Source: Ferrovibrio sp. (GTDB taxonomy: Bacteria; Pseudomonadota; Alphaproteobacteria; Ferrovibrionales; Ferrovibrionaceae). Taken from it: DNA of 51,133 nucleotides. Every line of letters starts with the position of its first letter. Position 1 is the first letter of the stretch. This document shows, piece after piece, positions 7,513-16,598 of this stretch. The notes beneath the pieces are model-generated. The model was not told the DNA's origin and did no database searches. It saw nothing but the letters and a program-made list of their open reading frames with translations. A program made the position numbers and the translations under genes. Location of the stretch: positions 1 to 51,133 of the forward strand of contig NZ_PEKV01000018.1 of NCBI RefSeq assembly GCF_002796975.1, given 5' to 3'.

Positions 7513-8520
7513 TTACACCGGCGGCGTGCGGGCGATGATGGCGGAGTAAAGCGAGGAGTCAACATTTCCGCCCGAACAGACCACGACCACCGTGCGGTTA
7601 GCGCACGGGACTTTGCCATTCAACACCGATGCCAAGGCGGCGGCGCCGCCGGGTTCGACCACCAGCTTGAAATAATTGAAGGCGGTCGCCATCGCCGTTT
7701 CGACTTGGGCATCCGTCGCGGAAACAGCGCCTTTCAGATTGCGGCTCATCACGCCGAAGGTAATGTCGCCGGGATGTGGCGCCATCAGCGCATCGCAGAA
7801 GGTCGTTCCCTTGCCGGCATGGTCGACGATCCTGCCGGCCTTCAGTGAGAGATCGATATCGTCGAACTGGTCTGGCTCGGCGCAATAGACGTCAGTGCCG
7901 GGCAGGCGATCCTTGATCGCCAGCGAAATACCCGAAATGAGGCCGCCACCGGAAGCCGGTGCGAGGACTGCATCCGGCTTGATGTCGCATTCGGCGCATT
8001 GCGCGGCAATCTCCAGACCAATGGTGCCCTGACCGCTGATGATATAGGGATCGTTGAAGGGCGGCACGAGGGTCATGCCGCGTTCGTCGGAATAGCGACG
8101 ACCGATGGCCTCGCGGTCTTCCTTGTGGCGGTCATACAGCACAACCTCGGCACCATAGGCGCGGGTGTTGCCGATCTTGATCTTCGGCGCATCGCTTGGC
8201 ATCACGATGACGGCTGGCGTGCTGGTGATCTTCGACGCCCAGGCGCAGGCCTGGGCATGATTGCCGGACGAGAAGGCGACAATGCCGCGCTTGCGTTCCT
8301 CGGCATTCAGGCGGCTGATCCGGTTATAGGCGCCACGAAACTTGAACGAGCCGCTGACCTGCAGCGGTTCAGCCTTGATCAGCAGGCGGCCGCCCAGGCG
8401 CTCGTTCAGAAACTGGCTTTCCAGCAAGGGAGTGCGGACTGCGACGCCGCGCAACTGGCGGGCGGCATCCTCGACATCGCTGACGGTGGGGAGGGGGGGC
8501 AGTTTTGCAGGCGCGTTCAT
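7513..8520 (-). CDS. threonine/serine dehydratase-like PLP enzyme (fold type II)
   Basis: A 335-residue PLP-dependent enzyme of the threonine ammonia-lyase/serine racemase family. The Schiff-base lysine is Lys60 in SGSFKFRGA, the substrate loop is SSGNHAQ, and the phosphate-binding glycine loop is ASGGGLISG. There is no C-terminal ACT or regulatory domain, so it looks like the catabolic, non-feedback-inhibited form. Expected reaction: L-threonine (or L-serine) to 2-oxobutyrate (or pyruvate) and ammonia. Racemase or hydroxy-aspartate dehydratase activity cannot be ruled out from sequence. It lies between the hydrolase and thiolase genes on the same strand. Confidence 0.85.
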   Translation of the reverse strand: MNAPAKLPPLPTVSDVEDAARQLRGVAVRTPLLESQFLNERLGGRLLIKAEPLQVSGSFKFRGAYNRISRLNAEERKRGIVAFSSGNHAQACAWASKITSTPAVIVMPSDAPKIKIGNTRAYGAEVVLYDRHKEDREAIGRRYSDERGMTLVPPFNDPYIISGQGTIGLEIAAQCAECDIKPDAVLAPASGGGLISGISLAIKDRLPGTDVYCAEPDQFDDIDLSLKAGRIVDHAGKGTTFCDALMAPHPGDITFGVMSRNLKGAVSATDAQVETAMATAFNYFKLVVEPGGAAALASVLNGKVPCANRTVVVVCSGGNVDSSLYSAIIARTPPV

Positions 8521-8571
8521 GATCGGCTCGCTGTTTGACGGAAGCCGTAACTATAGCATGCGGGCGTCAGG

Positions 8572-8608
8572 GTTACAGGTCTGTGAGGCCAGTTACAGGT
8601 CGGTGAGG
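8572..8608. repeat. 17-bp tandem duplication at a stop codon
   Basis: GTTACAGGTCTGTGAGG at 8572-8588 and the same with one mismatch at 8592-8608, a 20-base period. Read leftward, the second copy encodes the last residues and stop (LTDL-stop) of the alpha/beta hydrolase, and the first copy repeats LTDL-stop just downstream. Confidence 0.8.
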
Positions 8609-9456
8609 AAAGCGTCGATGGCGGTTTCCGCCGCCGGTTCATCCAGCATCGGGACATGGCCGATATCGGGGACTGTTACAGCAATCATACCGGCATGTTC
8701 GCGCTTCATGCGAATGAAGGTGTCGGCCGTCAGGATGTCCGACAGCGCGCCGCGTAGTGCCAGCACCGGCAGGGGGCGCAGGCTGCGGAACAGCGGCCAG
8801 AGATCGGGCAGCGGCTGTTTTGCCTGTTCTCTCAGTGCCACGGAAATATTGAGGTCGTAGGCGAGCGTGAGACCTTTCCCGGTTGCAGTCTCGGTAAACG
8901 TGCCGCGCGCCATCCGCTGCCAGCCGGCATCGTCCAGCACGGGGAAAGCTGCTGCATATCCCTTGCGCAGATGGGTGATGGCAGCATTCCAGTCAGGCAC
9001 CTGCACGGCCTGGCCGACGTAGCCGGCAATCCGCTGACGACCATCCTCTTTTACATCGGGGCCGATGTCGTTCAGGACCACACCGGCCAGCAGCGTCGGA
9101 ATGGTCGCACCCAGCGCCATGGCGATGATACCGCCGAGCGAGGTACCCACGACAATCACGCGGCGGATATGCGTCACCGCCAGCAGGTGCTGGATATCGT
9201 CCAGATAGACCGGCACTTCGTAATGCATCGGGTTCGGGTCATGTGCGGACCGGCCGCGGCCGCGATAGTCGAGGCAGATGACGCGTCGCGTTGGCGCGTG
9301 ACGCAGCGCGAATTCATGAAAGTCGTTCGAATTGCGGGTCAGGCCCGACAGGCAGAGCAGCGGCGTGCGCGCGCCTGTGCGATCGCCGTAATCGCGGTAA
9401 TACAGCCGCAGGCCATCATGACTATGGAACCAGCCCTCGCGGAATTCGGCTGTCAT
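8593..9456 (-). CDS. alpha/beta hydrolase
   Basis: A 287-residue alpha/beta-hydrolase-fold protein. The nucleophile elbow is GTSLGG (Ser106), the GRGRSAHDP block follows strand beta-4, and the catalytic histidine is His267 in IGHVPMLDEP; an acid residue is likely in the GALSDIL segment. There is no signal peptide, so it is cytoplasmic. Substrate unknown: the family includes esterases, lactonases and C-C hydrolases. Its start overlaps the stop of the haloacid dehalogenase gene by four bases, implying translational coupling. Confidence 0.82.
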   Translation of the reverse strand: MTAEFREGWFHSHDGLRLYYRDYGDRTGARTPLLCLSGLTRNSNDFHEFALRHAPTRRVICLDYRGRGRSAHDPNPMHYEVPVYLDDIQHLLAVTHIRRVIVVGTSLGGIIAMALGATIPTLLAGVVLNDIGPDVKEDGRQRIAGYVGQAVQVPDWNAAITHLRKGYAAAFPVLDDAGWQRMARGTFTETATGKGLTLAYDLNISVALREQAKQPLPDLWPLFRSLRPLPVLALRGALSDILTADTFIRMKREHAGMIAVTVPDIGHVPMLDEPAAETAIDAFLTDL

Positions 9457-10127
9457 CCAGCCGCACCCAGGATGTTCGGCACCTCAGTCAGGCTGCGCAG
9501 CACGACATCGGGCGGATGAGGCAGGCGCTCGGCCGGCTGGCCGCTGCGGTTGATCCAGATGGCGTAGAAGCCGGCCCGCTTGCCGGCATGGATATCCCAG
9601 CCGTTGCTGCTGTGGAAGGCAATCGCATTGGCCGGCAGCACGAGCTTTTCCATGGCCAGCCGATAGATCCTGGGATCAGGCTTGTAGATACCGACATCCT
9701 CCACCGAGATTTGGTGATCGATCAGCGTGTCGATCCCGGCCGAGCGGCAGGCCGCTTCCAGCATCGCCGGCGCGCCGTTCGACAGGATGCCGGTGACAAA
9801 GCCGGCGTCTTTCAACTGCCGCAGCATAGCCGGCACTTCCGGATAGCAGGCCAGATTGAAATACAGGTCAAGCAGACGCTGCCGCAGGCCGGCATCCTTC
9901 AGGCCGCGTTCTTCCATCGCGAAGTCCAGCGCATCCGCCGTGACCTGCCAGAAGTCGGCATGTGCGCCCATCAGACTGCGCAGCCAGGAATAGTTCAGCT
10001 GTTTGGCGCGCCATGTATCTGCCAGCGGTTGCCAGTGCGTCCCGAGTTCGTCGGCAAGTGCGCGGGCCGCAGCAGCCACGTCGAACAACGTGCCATAGGC
10101 ATCAAACAGACAGGCCTTGATTCCCAT
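9453..10127 (-). CDS. haloacid dehalogenase type II (L-2-haloacid dehalogenase-like)
   Basis: A 224-residue HAD-superfamily enzyme. Nucleophile Asp9 lies in FDAYGTLFDV, motif II is ILSNGAP, the motif III lysine is in IYKPDPRIY, and the last motif is SSNGWDIHAGKRAGF, the pattern of type II 2-haloacid dehalogenases, which hydrolyse L-2-haloacids to D-2-hydroxyacids. Many genomic members have unknown natural substrates. It lies 14 bases after the transglycosylase gene and overlaps the hydrolase gene, so these three are probably one transcript. Confidence 0.85.
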   Translation of the reverse strand: MGIKACLFDAYGTLFDVAAAARALADELGTHWQPLADTWRAKQLNYSWLRSLMGAHADFWQVTADALDFAMEERGLKDAGLRQRLLDLYFNLACYPEVPAMLRQLKDAGFVTGILSNGAPAMLEAACRSAGIDTLIDHQISVEDVGIYKPDPRIYRLAMEKLVLPANAIAFHSSNGWDIHAGKRAGFYAIWINRSGQPAERLPHPPDVVLRSLTEVPNILGAAG

Positions 10128-10141
10128 AGCAACACCTCAGA

Positions 10142-12316
10142 TCAGCAGGGCGACGTGCTGCAGGCTTGCCGCGGCAAACCACGCATGTCGATGTATATCC
10201 GGTCCACGCTGCCCGGCTGGTTCTGCAGCAGATGGCGGTAGACCTGTACGCTCTCCAGCACCCGCTGCACATAGTTCCGGGTTTCCGAGAAGGGGATCAG
10301 TTCGATCCAGTCGATCACATCGACATTCGGCTGCCGCGGATCGCCCCAATCCTGAATCCATCGGCGCACGCGCGCCTCGCCGGCATTGTAGCCGGCCAGT
10401 GCCAGGACGAAGTTGTTGTCCCAGTTGCGCAGTAGACCCTTCAGGTAATGCGAGCCGAGCTGCACGTTGTACCCGGCATTCCGGGTCAGCTGGTTCTGAT
10501 CGAAGCCGAGCTTGAGTTCCTTCGCTATGCCTTTGGCGGTGGCTGGCATCAACTGCATCAGGCCGCGGGCGCCGGCCGGCGAAACGGCAGTCTGGTTGAA
10601 TTCGCTTTCCTGCCGCGACAATGCCAGTACCAGCGCGGTTTCCGGGTCGTCCACGCGCAGCATCGGCTCGACCAGCGGATAGGCCTCGTGCAGCAGGATG
10701 ATGCCCTGACGTGCCGAGCGTTTGCTGGAGGCAACCGCAAGGTCGACGCGGCGCAGGTTACGTGCAAGTTGCGCCACCAGCTTGTGCTCTTCGGGTGTCT
10801 TTGCGGTATGGACGAGGCGCATGATGAAAGGACGCAGCCGCTCTTCCTGGTCGAGCTCGACCAGAATCTGCGCCGCACGCACCACTTCGCGGCGCTGGAA
10901 CTGTCGCGCCTGTTCCGCCGTCGGCTGGATCACATCGGGCAGATCGAGCGGTCGCTTGGCATCCAGTTCATGCGCCGCCAGCTGGCCATAGAACGTCGTG
11001 CCATGCAGCGCCGCCTGTTCATACGAGTGGCGTGCCTGTTCGGTATCGCCCAGCGCCGTATGGGTGCGGCCAAGCCAGTAGGCGGCACGTGACAGGCTGA
11101 CCGGGAAACGCACGCTGTCCTGCAGGGCGGTGAAATGCTTCAGCGCCGCCTTCGGTTCCTGGAGCAGGCGCAGCGCGATCCAGCCGGCGAGCCATTCGGC
11201 ATCAGCTTTGGCGCCGCCGCCCTTGAGTCCATGACCGGCCGCGAGACGGTAGGCTTCGGAGATGCGGCCCTCGACCAAGGCTTTGCGGGCGCGGAAATGG
11301 CGTTCGACCCACCATTTCTCGGCACGGCCCAGATCGTCGGGCGCGTTGTAGAGCAGAGCTTCGACGCCGTCATTCATGCCGCGCTTGCGCTGCCAGCGCA
11401 GACGATCGTAATTCAGGCCGCCGTCGTCCTGCAGATGGGCCGGCAGTCCGGTCACCAGCTTTTCGGCACTCGCCACATTGTTGGCAAGCGCGATGCGAGC
11501 CTCCGCCAACAGGCGGCTTTCGGCATCGAGTCTGGGCAACATCCGTCGTGCAGCTTCGATATTGCCATCCCACAGCAGCCGGTCGGTACGGGCAGCATTG
11601 TCAGCGACGCTGAAACGCTGGCCAAACTCCGCCCAGAGTACCTTTTCGTCGCGCAGCGACAGATTGCCGTCGACCCAGGCGCGCCGCATGACGGGAAAAG
11701 CATCCGCCTCGCGGCTCAATCGCAGCAATGTTTCGCCGAGCCGCAGCAATCCAAGGCCGGTTTCCGGCGGATGCGCGTCGAACCAGGCAAGGATGCGGCC
11801 GTCAGGTGTACCGCCATCGATCGCTTCGTCGGCACGGCGCAGCAGGGCTTCGCGGGCCGGCCAGTCAGGCTTGCTGTCTATGAACTTGGTGATTTCCTCG
11901 AAACCCGCGCCGCTGTTGGCCGACTGCAGCCAGAGCCAGCGGACCAGTTGCGCGATCATCGGCTCCTTGGCCGTGGCGGCGATGCGGCGCGCGGCATCGA
12001 AGCGGCTGGCGGCAGCTTCCTGAAAGGCCTTGCGTCCGATCTCGCGGTCGGCTGCGCTGAGAATCTCATGCTGGGCCGGCAGCCTGGTCTGTTCCGGCCG
12101 GGCCGGGGGTGTGCCGCGACGGGGTTTCGCCGAGGGCAGCGGTGTTGCCGTGGTCGTCGAGGCCAGGTCAGGCGAGGGTTTCGTTTCCGGGATCGGCCGG
12201 GCGGCGACCGGCGCGATCAGACCAAGGCACAGGCCCGCGAACAAGGCTACGGTCAGACCCCGATACAGACCGGGGCGCCGGCGGACAGAGGGACAATCGA
12301 CACAATGCAGCGGCAC
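10142..12316 (-). CDS. slt: soluble lytic murein transglycosylase
   Basis: A 724-residue secreted protein that cleaves peptidoglycan glycan strands to 1,6-anhydro-muropeptides in the periplasm. A signal-peptide-like hydrophobic stretch at about residues 20-39 ends in VAARP. A long alpha-superhelical region with SLR/TPR-like repeats (about 80-540) follows, then the goose-type lysozyme SLT domain: SRQESEF with catalytic Glu570, GLMQLMPATA and LALAGYNAGE. Length and order match Slt70. It is the first gene of the leftward set and is divergent from dapA. Confidence 0.9.
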   Translation of the reverse strand: MPLHCVDCPSVRRRPGLYRGLTVALFAGLCLGLIAPVAARPIPETKPSPDLASTTTATPLPSAKPRRGTPPARPEQTRLPAQHEILSAADREIGRKAFQEAAASRFDAARRIAATAKEPMIAQLVRWLWLQSANSGAGFEEITKFIDSKPDWPAREALLRRADEAIDGGTPDGRILAWFDAHPPETGLGLLRLGETLLRLSREADAFPVMRRAWVDGNLSLRDEKVLWAEFGQRFSVADNAARTDRLLWDGNIEAARRMLPRLDAESRLLAEARIALANNVASAEKLVTGLPAHLQDDGGLNYDRLRWQRKRGMNDGVEALLYNAPDDLGRAEKWWVERHFRARKALVEGRISEAYRLAAGHGLKGGGAKADAEWLAGWIALRLLQEPKAALKHFTALQDSVRFPVSLSRAAYWLGRTHTALGDTEQARHSYEQAALHGTTFYGQLAAHELDAKRPLDLPDVIQPTAEQARQFQRREVVRAAQILVELDQEERLRPFIMRLVHTAKTPEEHKLVAQLARNLRRVDLAVASSKRSARQGIILLHEAYPLVEPMLRVDDPETALVLALSRQESEFNQTAVSPAGARGLMQLMPATAKGIAKELKLGFDQNQLTRNAGYNVQLGSHYLKGLLRNWDNNFVLALAGYNAGEARVRRWIQDWGDPRQPNVDVIDWIELIPFSETRNYVQRVLESVQVYRHLLQNQPGSVDRIYIDMRGLPRQACSTSPC

Positions 12317-12456
12317 GGCGAATCTTTCGCAAATCCAAATGGATGATAGCAGTCAGCCGGCCTGGGCAAAAGCTCGGCTTGCCCTTGTTTGGGGCTGCCG
12401 GCGCGAGTAAGGTCGCGGCGACCCATTTCGTAACGCGCAAAGGTAAAGGAACCATC

Positions 12457-13392
12457 ATGTTCAAGGGCTCTTTCGTCGCACTCATCACCCCGTTCAAGAA
12501 GGGGCTGGTGGACGAGAAAGCGTTCGGCGATTTCGTCGAATGGCAGATTGCCCAGGGCACGCACGGCCTGGTGCCGGTTGGCACCACCGGCGAATCCCCG
12601 ACACTGAGTCATGACGAGCATAAGCGCGTGGTGGAGATCTGCATCGAGGTGGCTCACGGCCGCGTTCCGGTGATGGCCGGTACCGGCTCGAACTCGACCG
12701 ACGAGGCGATCGAATTGACCCTGCATGCCCAGGAAGCCGGGGCCGATGCCGCTCTGATCGTGACGCCGTATTACAACAAGCCAAGCCAGACTGGGCTTTA
12801 TGCCCATTACAAGGCGATCCACGACGCGACGAAGATTCCGATCTTCATCTACAACATCCCGCCACGCTGCATTATCGACATGTCGGTCGAGACTATGGCC
12901 GCGCTGTCCAAGCTGCCGCGCATCCGTGGCGTCAAGGATGCCACCGGCAATCTGGAGCGTCCGCTGCTGCAGCGTATCGCGTCGGGCACTAAGTTCTGCC
13001 AGCTGGACGGCGACGACACGACCGCGCTGGGGTTCAACGCCCACGGTGGCACCGGCTGCATTTCCGTGACCGGCAACATCGCGCCCAAGCTGGTGTCGCA
13101 AATGCAGGAGGCCAGCCTGTCCGGGGACCATGCGAAGGCGCTGGCGATCCAGGAAAAGCTGATGCCGCTGCACAAGGCGATGTTCGCCGAGCCCAGCCCG
13201 GGCCCCGTGAAGTTCGCGGCTGCAATGCTGGGCATCTGCTCCGACGAAGTGCGCCTGCCGATGGCCCCGCCGTCGAAGGCGACCACCGACCGCGTCAAGG
13301 CGCTGGTCAAGCAGCTCGGTCTTGTCGGTCCGAAGGCGAAAGGCGGCAAGTCTGCCGCCAAGGCCAAGGGCAGCAAGAAAAAGAAGAAGTAA
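12457..13392 (+). CDS. dapA: 4-hydroxy-tetrahydrodipicolinate synthase
   Basis: Condenses pyruvate with aspartate semialdehyde, the first committed step of lysine and diaminopimelate synthesis. A TIM-barrel of 311 residues: GTTGE pyruvate loop, Tyr132 in IYNIPPR and Schiff-base Lys160 in GVKDATG. The ATG at 12457 follows AAAGGA; longer frames from 12109 run antisense through the transglycosylase gene and are rejected. Unusual: after the normal end (about residue 290) there is a lysine/alanine-rich tail that finishes with five lysines. smpB begins six bases after the stop, so the two are likely co-transcribed. Confidence 0.95.
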   Translation: MFKGSFVALITPFKKGLVDEKAFGDFVEWQIAQGTHGLVPVGTTGESPTLSHDEHKRVVEICIEVAHGRVPVMAGTGSNSTDEAIELTLHAQEAGADAALIVTPYYNKPSQTGLYAHYKAIHDATKIPIFIYNIPPRCIIDMSVETMAALSKLPRIRGVKDATGNLERPLLQRIASGTKFCQLDGDDTTALGFNAHGGTGCISVTGNIAPKLVSQMQEASLSGDHAKALAIQEKLMPLHKAMFAEPSPGPVKFAAAMLGICSDEVRLPMAPPSKATTDRVKALVKQLGLVGPKAKGGKSAAKAKGSKKKKK

Positions 13393-13398
13393 GTCTTC

Positions 13399-13860
13399 AT
13401 GCCGCAGCAACCGCGCACGGTGGCCGAAAACCGCCGGGCGCGTTACGACTATCATCTGGATGAAACCTACAATGCCGGCGTGGTTCTCGTTGGCTCGGAG
13501 GTAAAGAGCCTGCGCGACGGTCGTGCCAGCATCCAGGATTCCTACGCCGCCGAGCAGGGCGGTGAAATCTGGCTGATCAATTCGCACATTCCGGAATATC
13601 ACGGCGCGAACCGCTTCAATCATGAGCCGCGGCGCCATCGCAAGCTGCTGCTCAAGCATCGCGAGATCGATAAGCTGGTCGGCGCCCTGAAGCGCGGCGG
13701 CGTGACTTTGGTGCCTCTGACCATATATTTCGACGAGCGTGGCCGGGCAAAAGTGAAGATCGCTTTGGCGCGTGGCAAGAAGCTGCACGACAAGCGCGCA
13801 TCCGAGAAGGAGCGCGACTGGAAACGTGAGCAGCACCGGTTGCTGAAGACCAAGGACTAG
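13399..13860 (+). CDS. smpB: SsrA-binding protein
   Basis: A 153-residue partner of tmRNA in trans-translation, which rescues stalled ribosomes. Seen: [11 protein letters not shown] at the start, the [17 protein letters not shown] block, the [13 protein letters not shown] core, and the basic C-terminal tail ([19 protein letters not shown]) that folds into the mRNA channel. Length is normal. It follows dapA by six bases, an arrangement common in alphaproteobacteria. The ssrA gene itself is not in the window. Confidence 0.96.
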   Translation: MPQQPRTVAENRRARYDYHLDETYNAGVVLVGSEVKSLRDGRASIQDSYAAEQGGEIWLINSHIPEYHGANRFNHEPRRHRKLLLKHREIDKLVGALKRGGVTLVPLTIYFDERGRAKVKIALARGKKLHDKRASEKERDWKREQHRLLKTKD

Positions 13861-13894
13861 CCGGCTCGTTTGAAACAGCAGGCGGAGGCGAGCG

Positions 13895-14566
13895 ATGAGC
13901 GATGACTACAAGCCCGGCCTTCTCGGCCAGATCAAGGACAAGCTGATCGCTTCCAAGCAGCAATGGGCCAGGGATGGCCGGCTGCTGACCGGCGAAACCT
14001 CGTCGCCCGACAGGCGCCGCCTGCCGCCGGGCCAGCGCCTGACGCGCGATTGGCCGGTGCTCGATCTCGGTGTACAGCCAAATATCCTGCTCGACCGCTG
14101 GCAGCTGACCGTCGGCGGCCTGGTGGAAAAACCGCTCAAGCTGAACTGGAACGATTTCCTCGATCTGCCGCAGAGCGACACGGTCTCCGACATCCACTGC
14201 GTCACCGCCTGGTCGCGGTACGACAACAAGTGGTCGGGCGTGCTGGCGCGGGATTTCCTCAAGGCAGTCCGGCCCCGGCCCGAAGTGAAACACGTCGTAT
14301 TCCAGTCCTACGACGGCTATGCCACGAATGTGTCACTGGAGATGTTTGCCGCCCCCGATGTCCTGCTGGCGCATTCCTGGGAGGGCGGGCCGCTGACCCG
14401 CGAACATGGCGGACCGGTTCGGATCGTGATGCCGCAATTCTATTTCTGGAAATCCGCCAAGTGGGTTAAGCATATCGCGTTTCTGGATCGCGATGCGCCG
14501 GGCTACTGGGAAGTGCGCGGCTATCACAATACCGGCGATCCGTGGAAAGAAGAACGGTACGGCTGA
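13895..14566 (+). CDS. sulfite oxidase-like molybdopterin oxidoreductase
   Basis: A 223-residue protein with the oxidoreductase molybdopterin-binding fold of the sulfite oxidase family. Cys102 in DIHCVTAWSRYDN is the expected molybdenum ligand, followed by W-SGV and the YDGYATNVSLE substrate-side block. There is no twin-arginine signal, dimerisation domain or heme domain, so it is a short cytoplasmic form distinct from periplasmic MsrP/YedY. Physiological substrate unknown. The start MSDDYKPG follows GGAGGCGAGCG. It is 34 bases after smpB and 40 before the transporter gene. Confidence 0.85.
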   Translation: MSDDYKPGLLGQIKDKLIASKQQWARDGRLLTGETSSPDRRRLPPGQRLTRDWPVLDLGVQPNILLDRWQLTVGGLVEKPLKLNWNDFLDLPQSDTVSDIHCVTAWSRYDNKWSGVLARDFLKAVRPRPEVKHVVFQSYDGYATNVSLEMFAAPDVLLAHSWEGGPLTREHGGPVRIVMPQFYFWKSAKWVKHIAFLDRDAPGYWEVRGYHNTGDPWKEERYG

Positions 14567-14606
14567 GTCTCAGCTGGCCGGAGTGAAACGTGCAGTCGGG
14601 GGACGC

Positions 14607-15611
14607 ATGGATCAGCAGCGCGGATTGATTTACGGCCAGCAGCCTGGCCTGCGCTTTGCCCTTATTCTGGATGGCACCGGCGGTGCGCGGGAAGTCGGCT
14701 GGGATGAAATCCGGCAATGGCGTCCGGCGCAGGGTGTGATCTGGGTGCATCTGGAGCGCGACGACCCGACGGCCGCCAGATGGCTGCGTGAGGAGAGCGG
14801 CCTCGACATGGTGGTTTGCGACGCGTTGCTGGCGGAAGAGTCGCGACCGCGCATCCAGGAAACCACTACCGGGCTGATCGCCGTGCTGCGTGGCGTCAAT
14901 CGCGATCCGAACGAGAATACGCTGGATCTGGTGCCGATCCATTTCTGGGCCGACGAGCACCGGATGATTTCGCTGCGCGACAAGGATCATTACCTGCACG
15001 CCTTGCGCGATATCCGCGAGGATTTAGGCGAGGGGCAGGGGCCGCTGCATATCGGGCATCTGCTGACCAAGGTTGCCCGCCGCGTGTTCAAGTATATCGA
15101 ACCTGTGCTCGAACAGCTTGAGGACGAGGTGGATGCCTTCGATCATCAGATCGAGGAATGCGACGTGCGCGAAGCGCGCGGAGAACTGAGTGATATGCGG
15201 CGACGCGTGATTTCGTTGCGCCGCTACATGGCGCCGCAGCGCGAGGCGATGTTTCGCCTGCAGGGTGCGACAGGAAACTGGATCACGTCGCGCGACCGCC
15301 AGCACCTGCGCGAACTGACCGACAAAGTCCTGCGCAGTGTGGAAACACTGGATGCTTTGCGCGATCGCCTGACGATCCTGCATGAAGATCTGACAACGCT
15401 GATGAGCGAGCAGATCGCAGCGACCACCAATCGTTTGACCGCCCTGACTGCCATCCTGCTGCCGCCCAGCCTGATCGCAGGTCTGCTCGGCGTGAATGTC
15501 GCCGGTATTCCCTTTGCCGACGAGCCCTGGGCCTTCGGCGCTGTCTGCGGAACTACGGTGGGGTTGCTGATCGCGGAAGTTCTGCTGCTGCGCAAGATGA
15601 AGTGGTTGTGA
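14607..15611 (+). CDS. zntB: CorA-family zinc transporter, ZntB type
   Basis: A 334-residue inner-membrane metal transporter. A large cytoplasmic N-terminal domain with long helices is followed by two C-terminal membrane helices (about 272-295 and 305-327). The signature after the first helix is GLLGVNVAGIP, the GVN variant typical of ZntB and not the GMN of magnesium-type CorA. The family transports Zn2+, coupled to protons in the enteric homologue. The ATG at 14607 follows GGGGGACGC; longer frames to 14493 overlap the previous gene. Confidence 0.82.
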   Translation: MDQQRGLIYGQQPGLRFALILDGTGGAREVGWDEIRQWRPAQGVIWVHLERDDPTAARWLREESGLDMVVCDALLAEESRPRIQETTTGLIAVLRGVNRDPNENTLDLVPIHFWADEHRMISLRDKDHYLHALRDIREDLGEGQGPLHIGHLLTKVARRVFKYIEPVLEQLEDEVDAFDHQIEECDVREARGELSDMRRRVISLRRYMAPQREAMFRLQGATGNWITSRDRQHLRELTDKVLRSVETLDALRDRLTILHEDLTTLMSEQIAATTNRLTALTAILLPPSLIAGLLGVNVAGIPFADEPWAFGAVCGTTVGLLIAEVLLLRKMKWL

Positions 15612-15612
15612 C

Positions 15613-16512
15613 CTAAAGTCGTCGACCTGCGCGGATCAGCGGATGGGCAAGCCCCTCGGCAATCAGATCGTGCGGATGCATGCGCCCGAACCATTGGTTG
15701 GGCGACCAGGCGTCGTTCGCAGCATCATAGTCGAACCACGGCGCCAGACCGACCACCAGATGGCAGCGTGACTGCATTGTCAGCCCGCTGGCGAAAACGC
15801 GATGCGGCTGGTTGGTATCCCATGACCAGGCAAAGCCATGCCGTAGGTGATGGCGCTGTGCCGTGGCCGAGCCGGGTTCCGGCTGCAGCAGCACGGTTTC
15901 AATCTCCAGCAGGTATTCCGGCGCGGTCCAGACCGGAATATTGATGCGCAGATTGTGGAAGATGCTTTCGTCGCGGTGCCAGCCGTAGCCGTCCTGCAGT
16001 GCTGCCGGATTGTCGCCGGGAATCACGCTGAGGCGCGAACGGATCACCGGCAAGGTGAAGCCGCGCAGCAACCCGCCCAGCGCACCGTGGTTTGCCGCCG
16101 GTGTGAGCCGACGGAAGCCATAGCCGTCGTAATAGTCGCCCTTCAGCTTCGGCATCTGGGCGCGGGTCGCGTCTGAAGCGTAGAAGTACTGGCCGTTGCG
16201 CAGATGCGCCGAGCCCAGCGTCGCGCTGTGCGGATCGCCGGCGACGTCAGGATTGCAGGTTAGCGACAGCGAGCCGTAGGCCGGATTGGCGACGTCGTCG
16301 GCCGTATTGCGAAAGCCGCGCAGGCTATAGCGCGCGATCACTTGGCGGCAGGCCGTCTCCAGCGCCGGCAGATCGAAGGACAGGTCGTAGCGCTGCAGCG
16401 CCGAGGTCCGCCCGAGGAATGGCTGCATCGCCGCTTCGAGATCGAACCGGTTGCTCAGATGGGCAAACACGGTTTCGTGGTCGGGAATGATCGAGGTCTG
16501 GATCGGGGGCAT
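15613..16512 (-). CDS. putative Fe(II)/2OG-oxygenase-like cupin-fold protein
   Basis: A 299-residue protein I cannot place in a named family. The segment GWHRDESIFHNLRINIPVW gives an HxD pair in a beta-strand context, followed about 50 residues later by WDTNQPHRVFA and then SRCHLVVGLAPWFDYD. This HxD...H...R order is the facial-triad plus 2-oxoglutarate-arginine pattern of aspartyl/asparaginyl beta-hydroxylase and related dioxygenases. No signal peptide or membrane segment. It is convergent with zntB (one base apart) and lies downstream of the M81 peptidase gene on the same strand. The function as a hydroxylase is inference. Confidence 0.65.
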   Translation of the reverse strand: MPPIQTSIIPDHETVFAHLSNRFDLEAAMQPFLGRTSALQRYDLSFDLPALETACRQVIARYSLRGFRNTADDVANPAYGSLSLTCNPDVAGDPHSATLGSAHLRNGQYFYASDATRAQMPKLKGDYYDGYGFRRLTPAANHGALGGLLRGFTLPVIRSRLSVIPGDNPAALQDGYGWHRDESIFHNLRINIPVWTAPEYLLEIETVLLQPEPGSATAQRHHLRHGFAWSWDTNQPHRVFASGLTMQSRCHLVVGLAPWFDYDAANDAWSPNQWFGRMHPHDLIAEGLAHPLIRAGRRL

Positions 16513-16577
16513 CTTGCTAAGTCATTGATTTATTATACCCTGCATTATATCATGTTGCCTAAATGTTCTCAAGAAGA

Positions 16578-16598
16578 ATGGGCGCTTATGGCGCCCAT
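16578..16598 (-). terminator. hairpin at the end of the M81 peptidase gene
   Basis: Perfect 8-bp arms ATGGGCGC and GCGCCCAT with a five-base loop, overlapping the last codons of the leftward peptidase gene. Read leftward it is followed by TTCTTCTTG, a weak U-rich tract, so it is probably a modest intrinsic terminator. Confidence 0.5.

Noticed and set aside
12253..13836. Leftward 527-codon frame opposite dapA and smpB
   Set aside because: Antisense to two unmistakable genes and without domain features.
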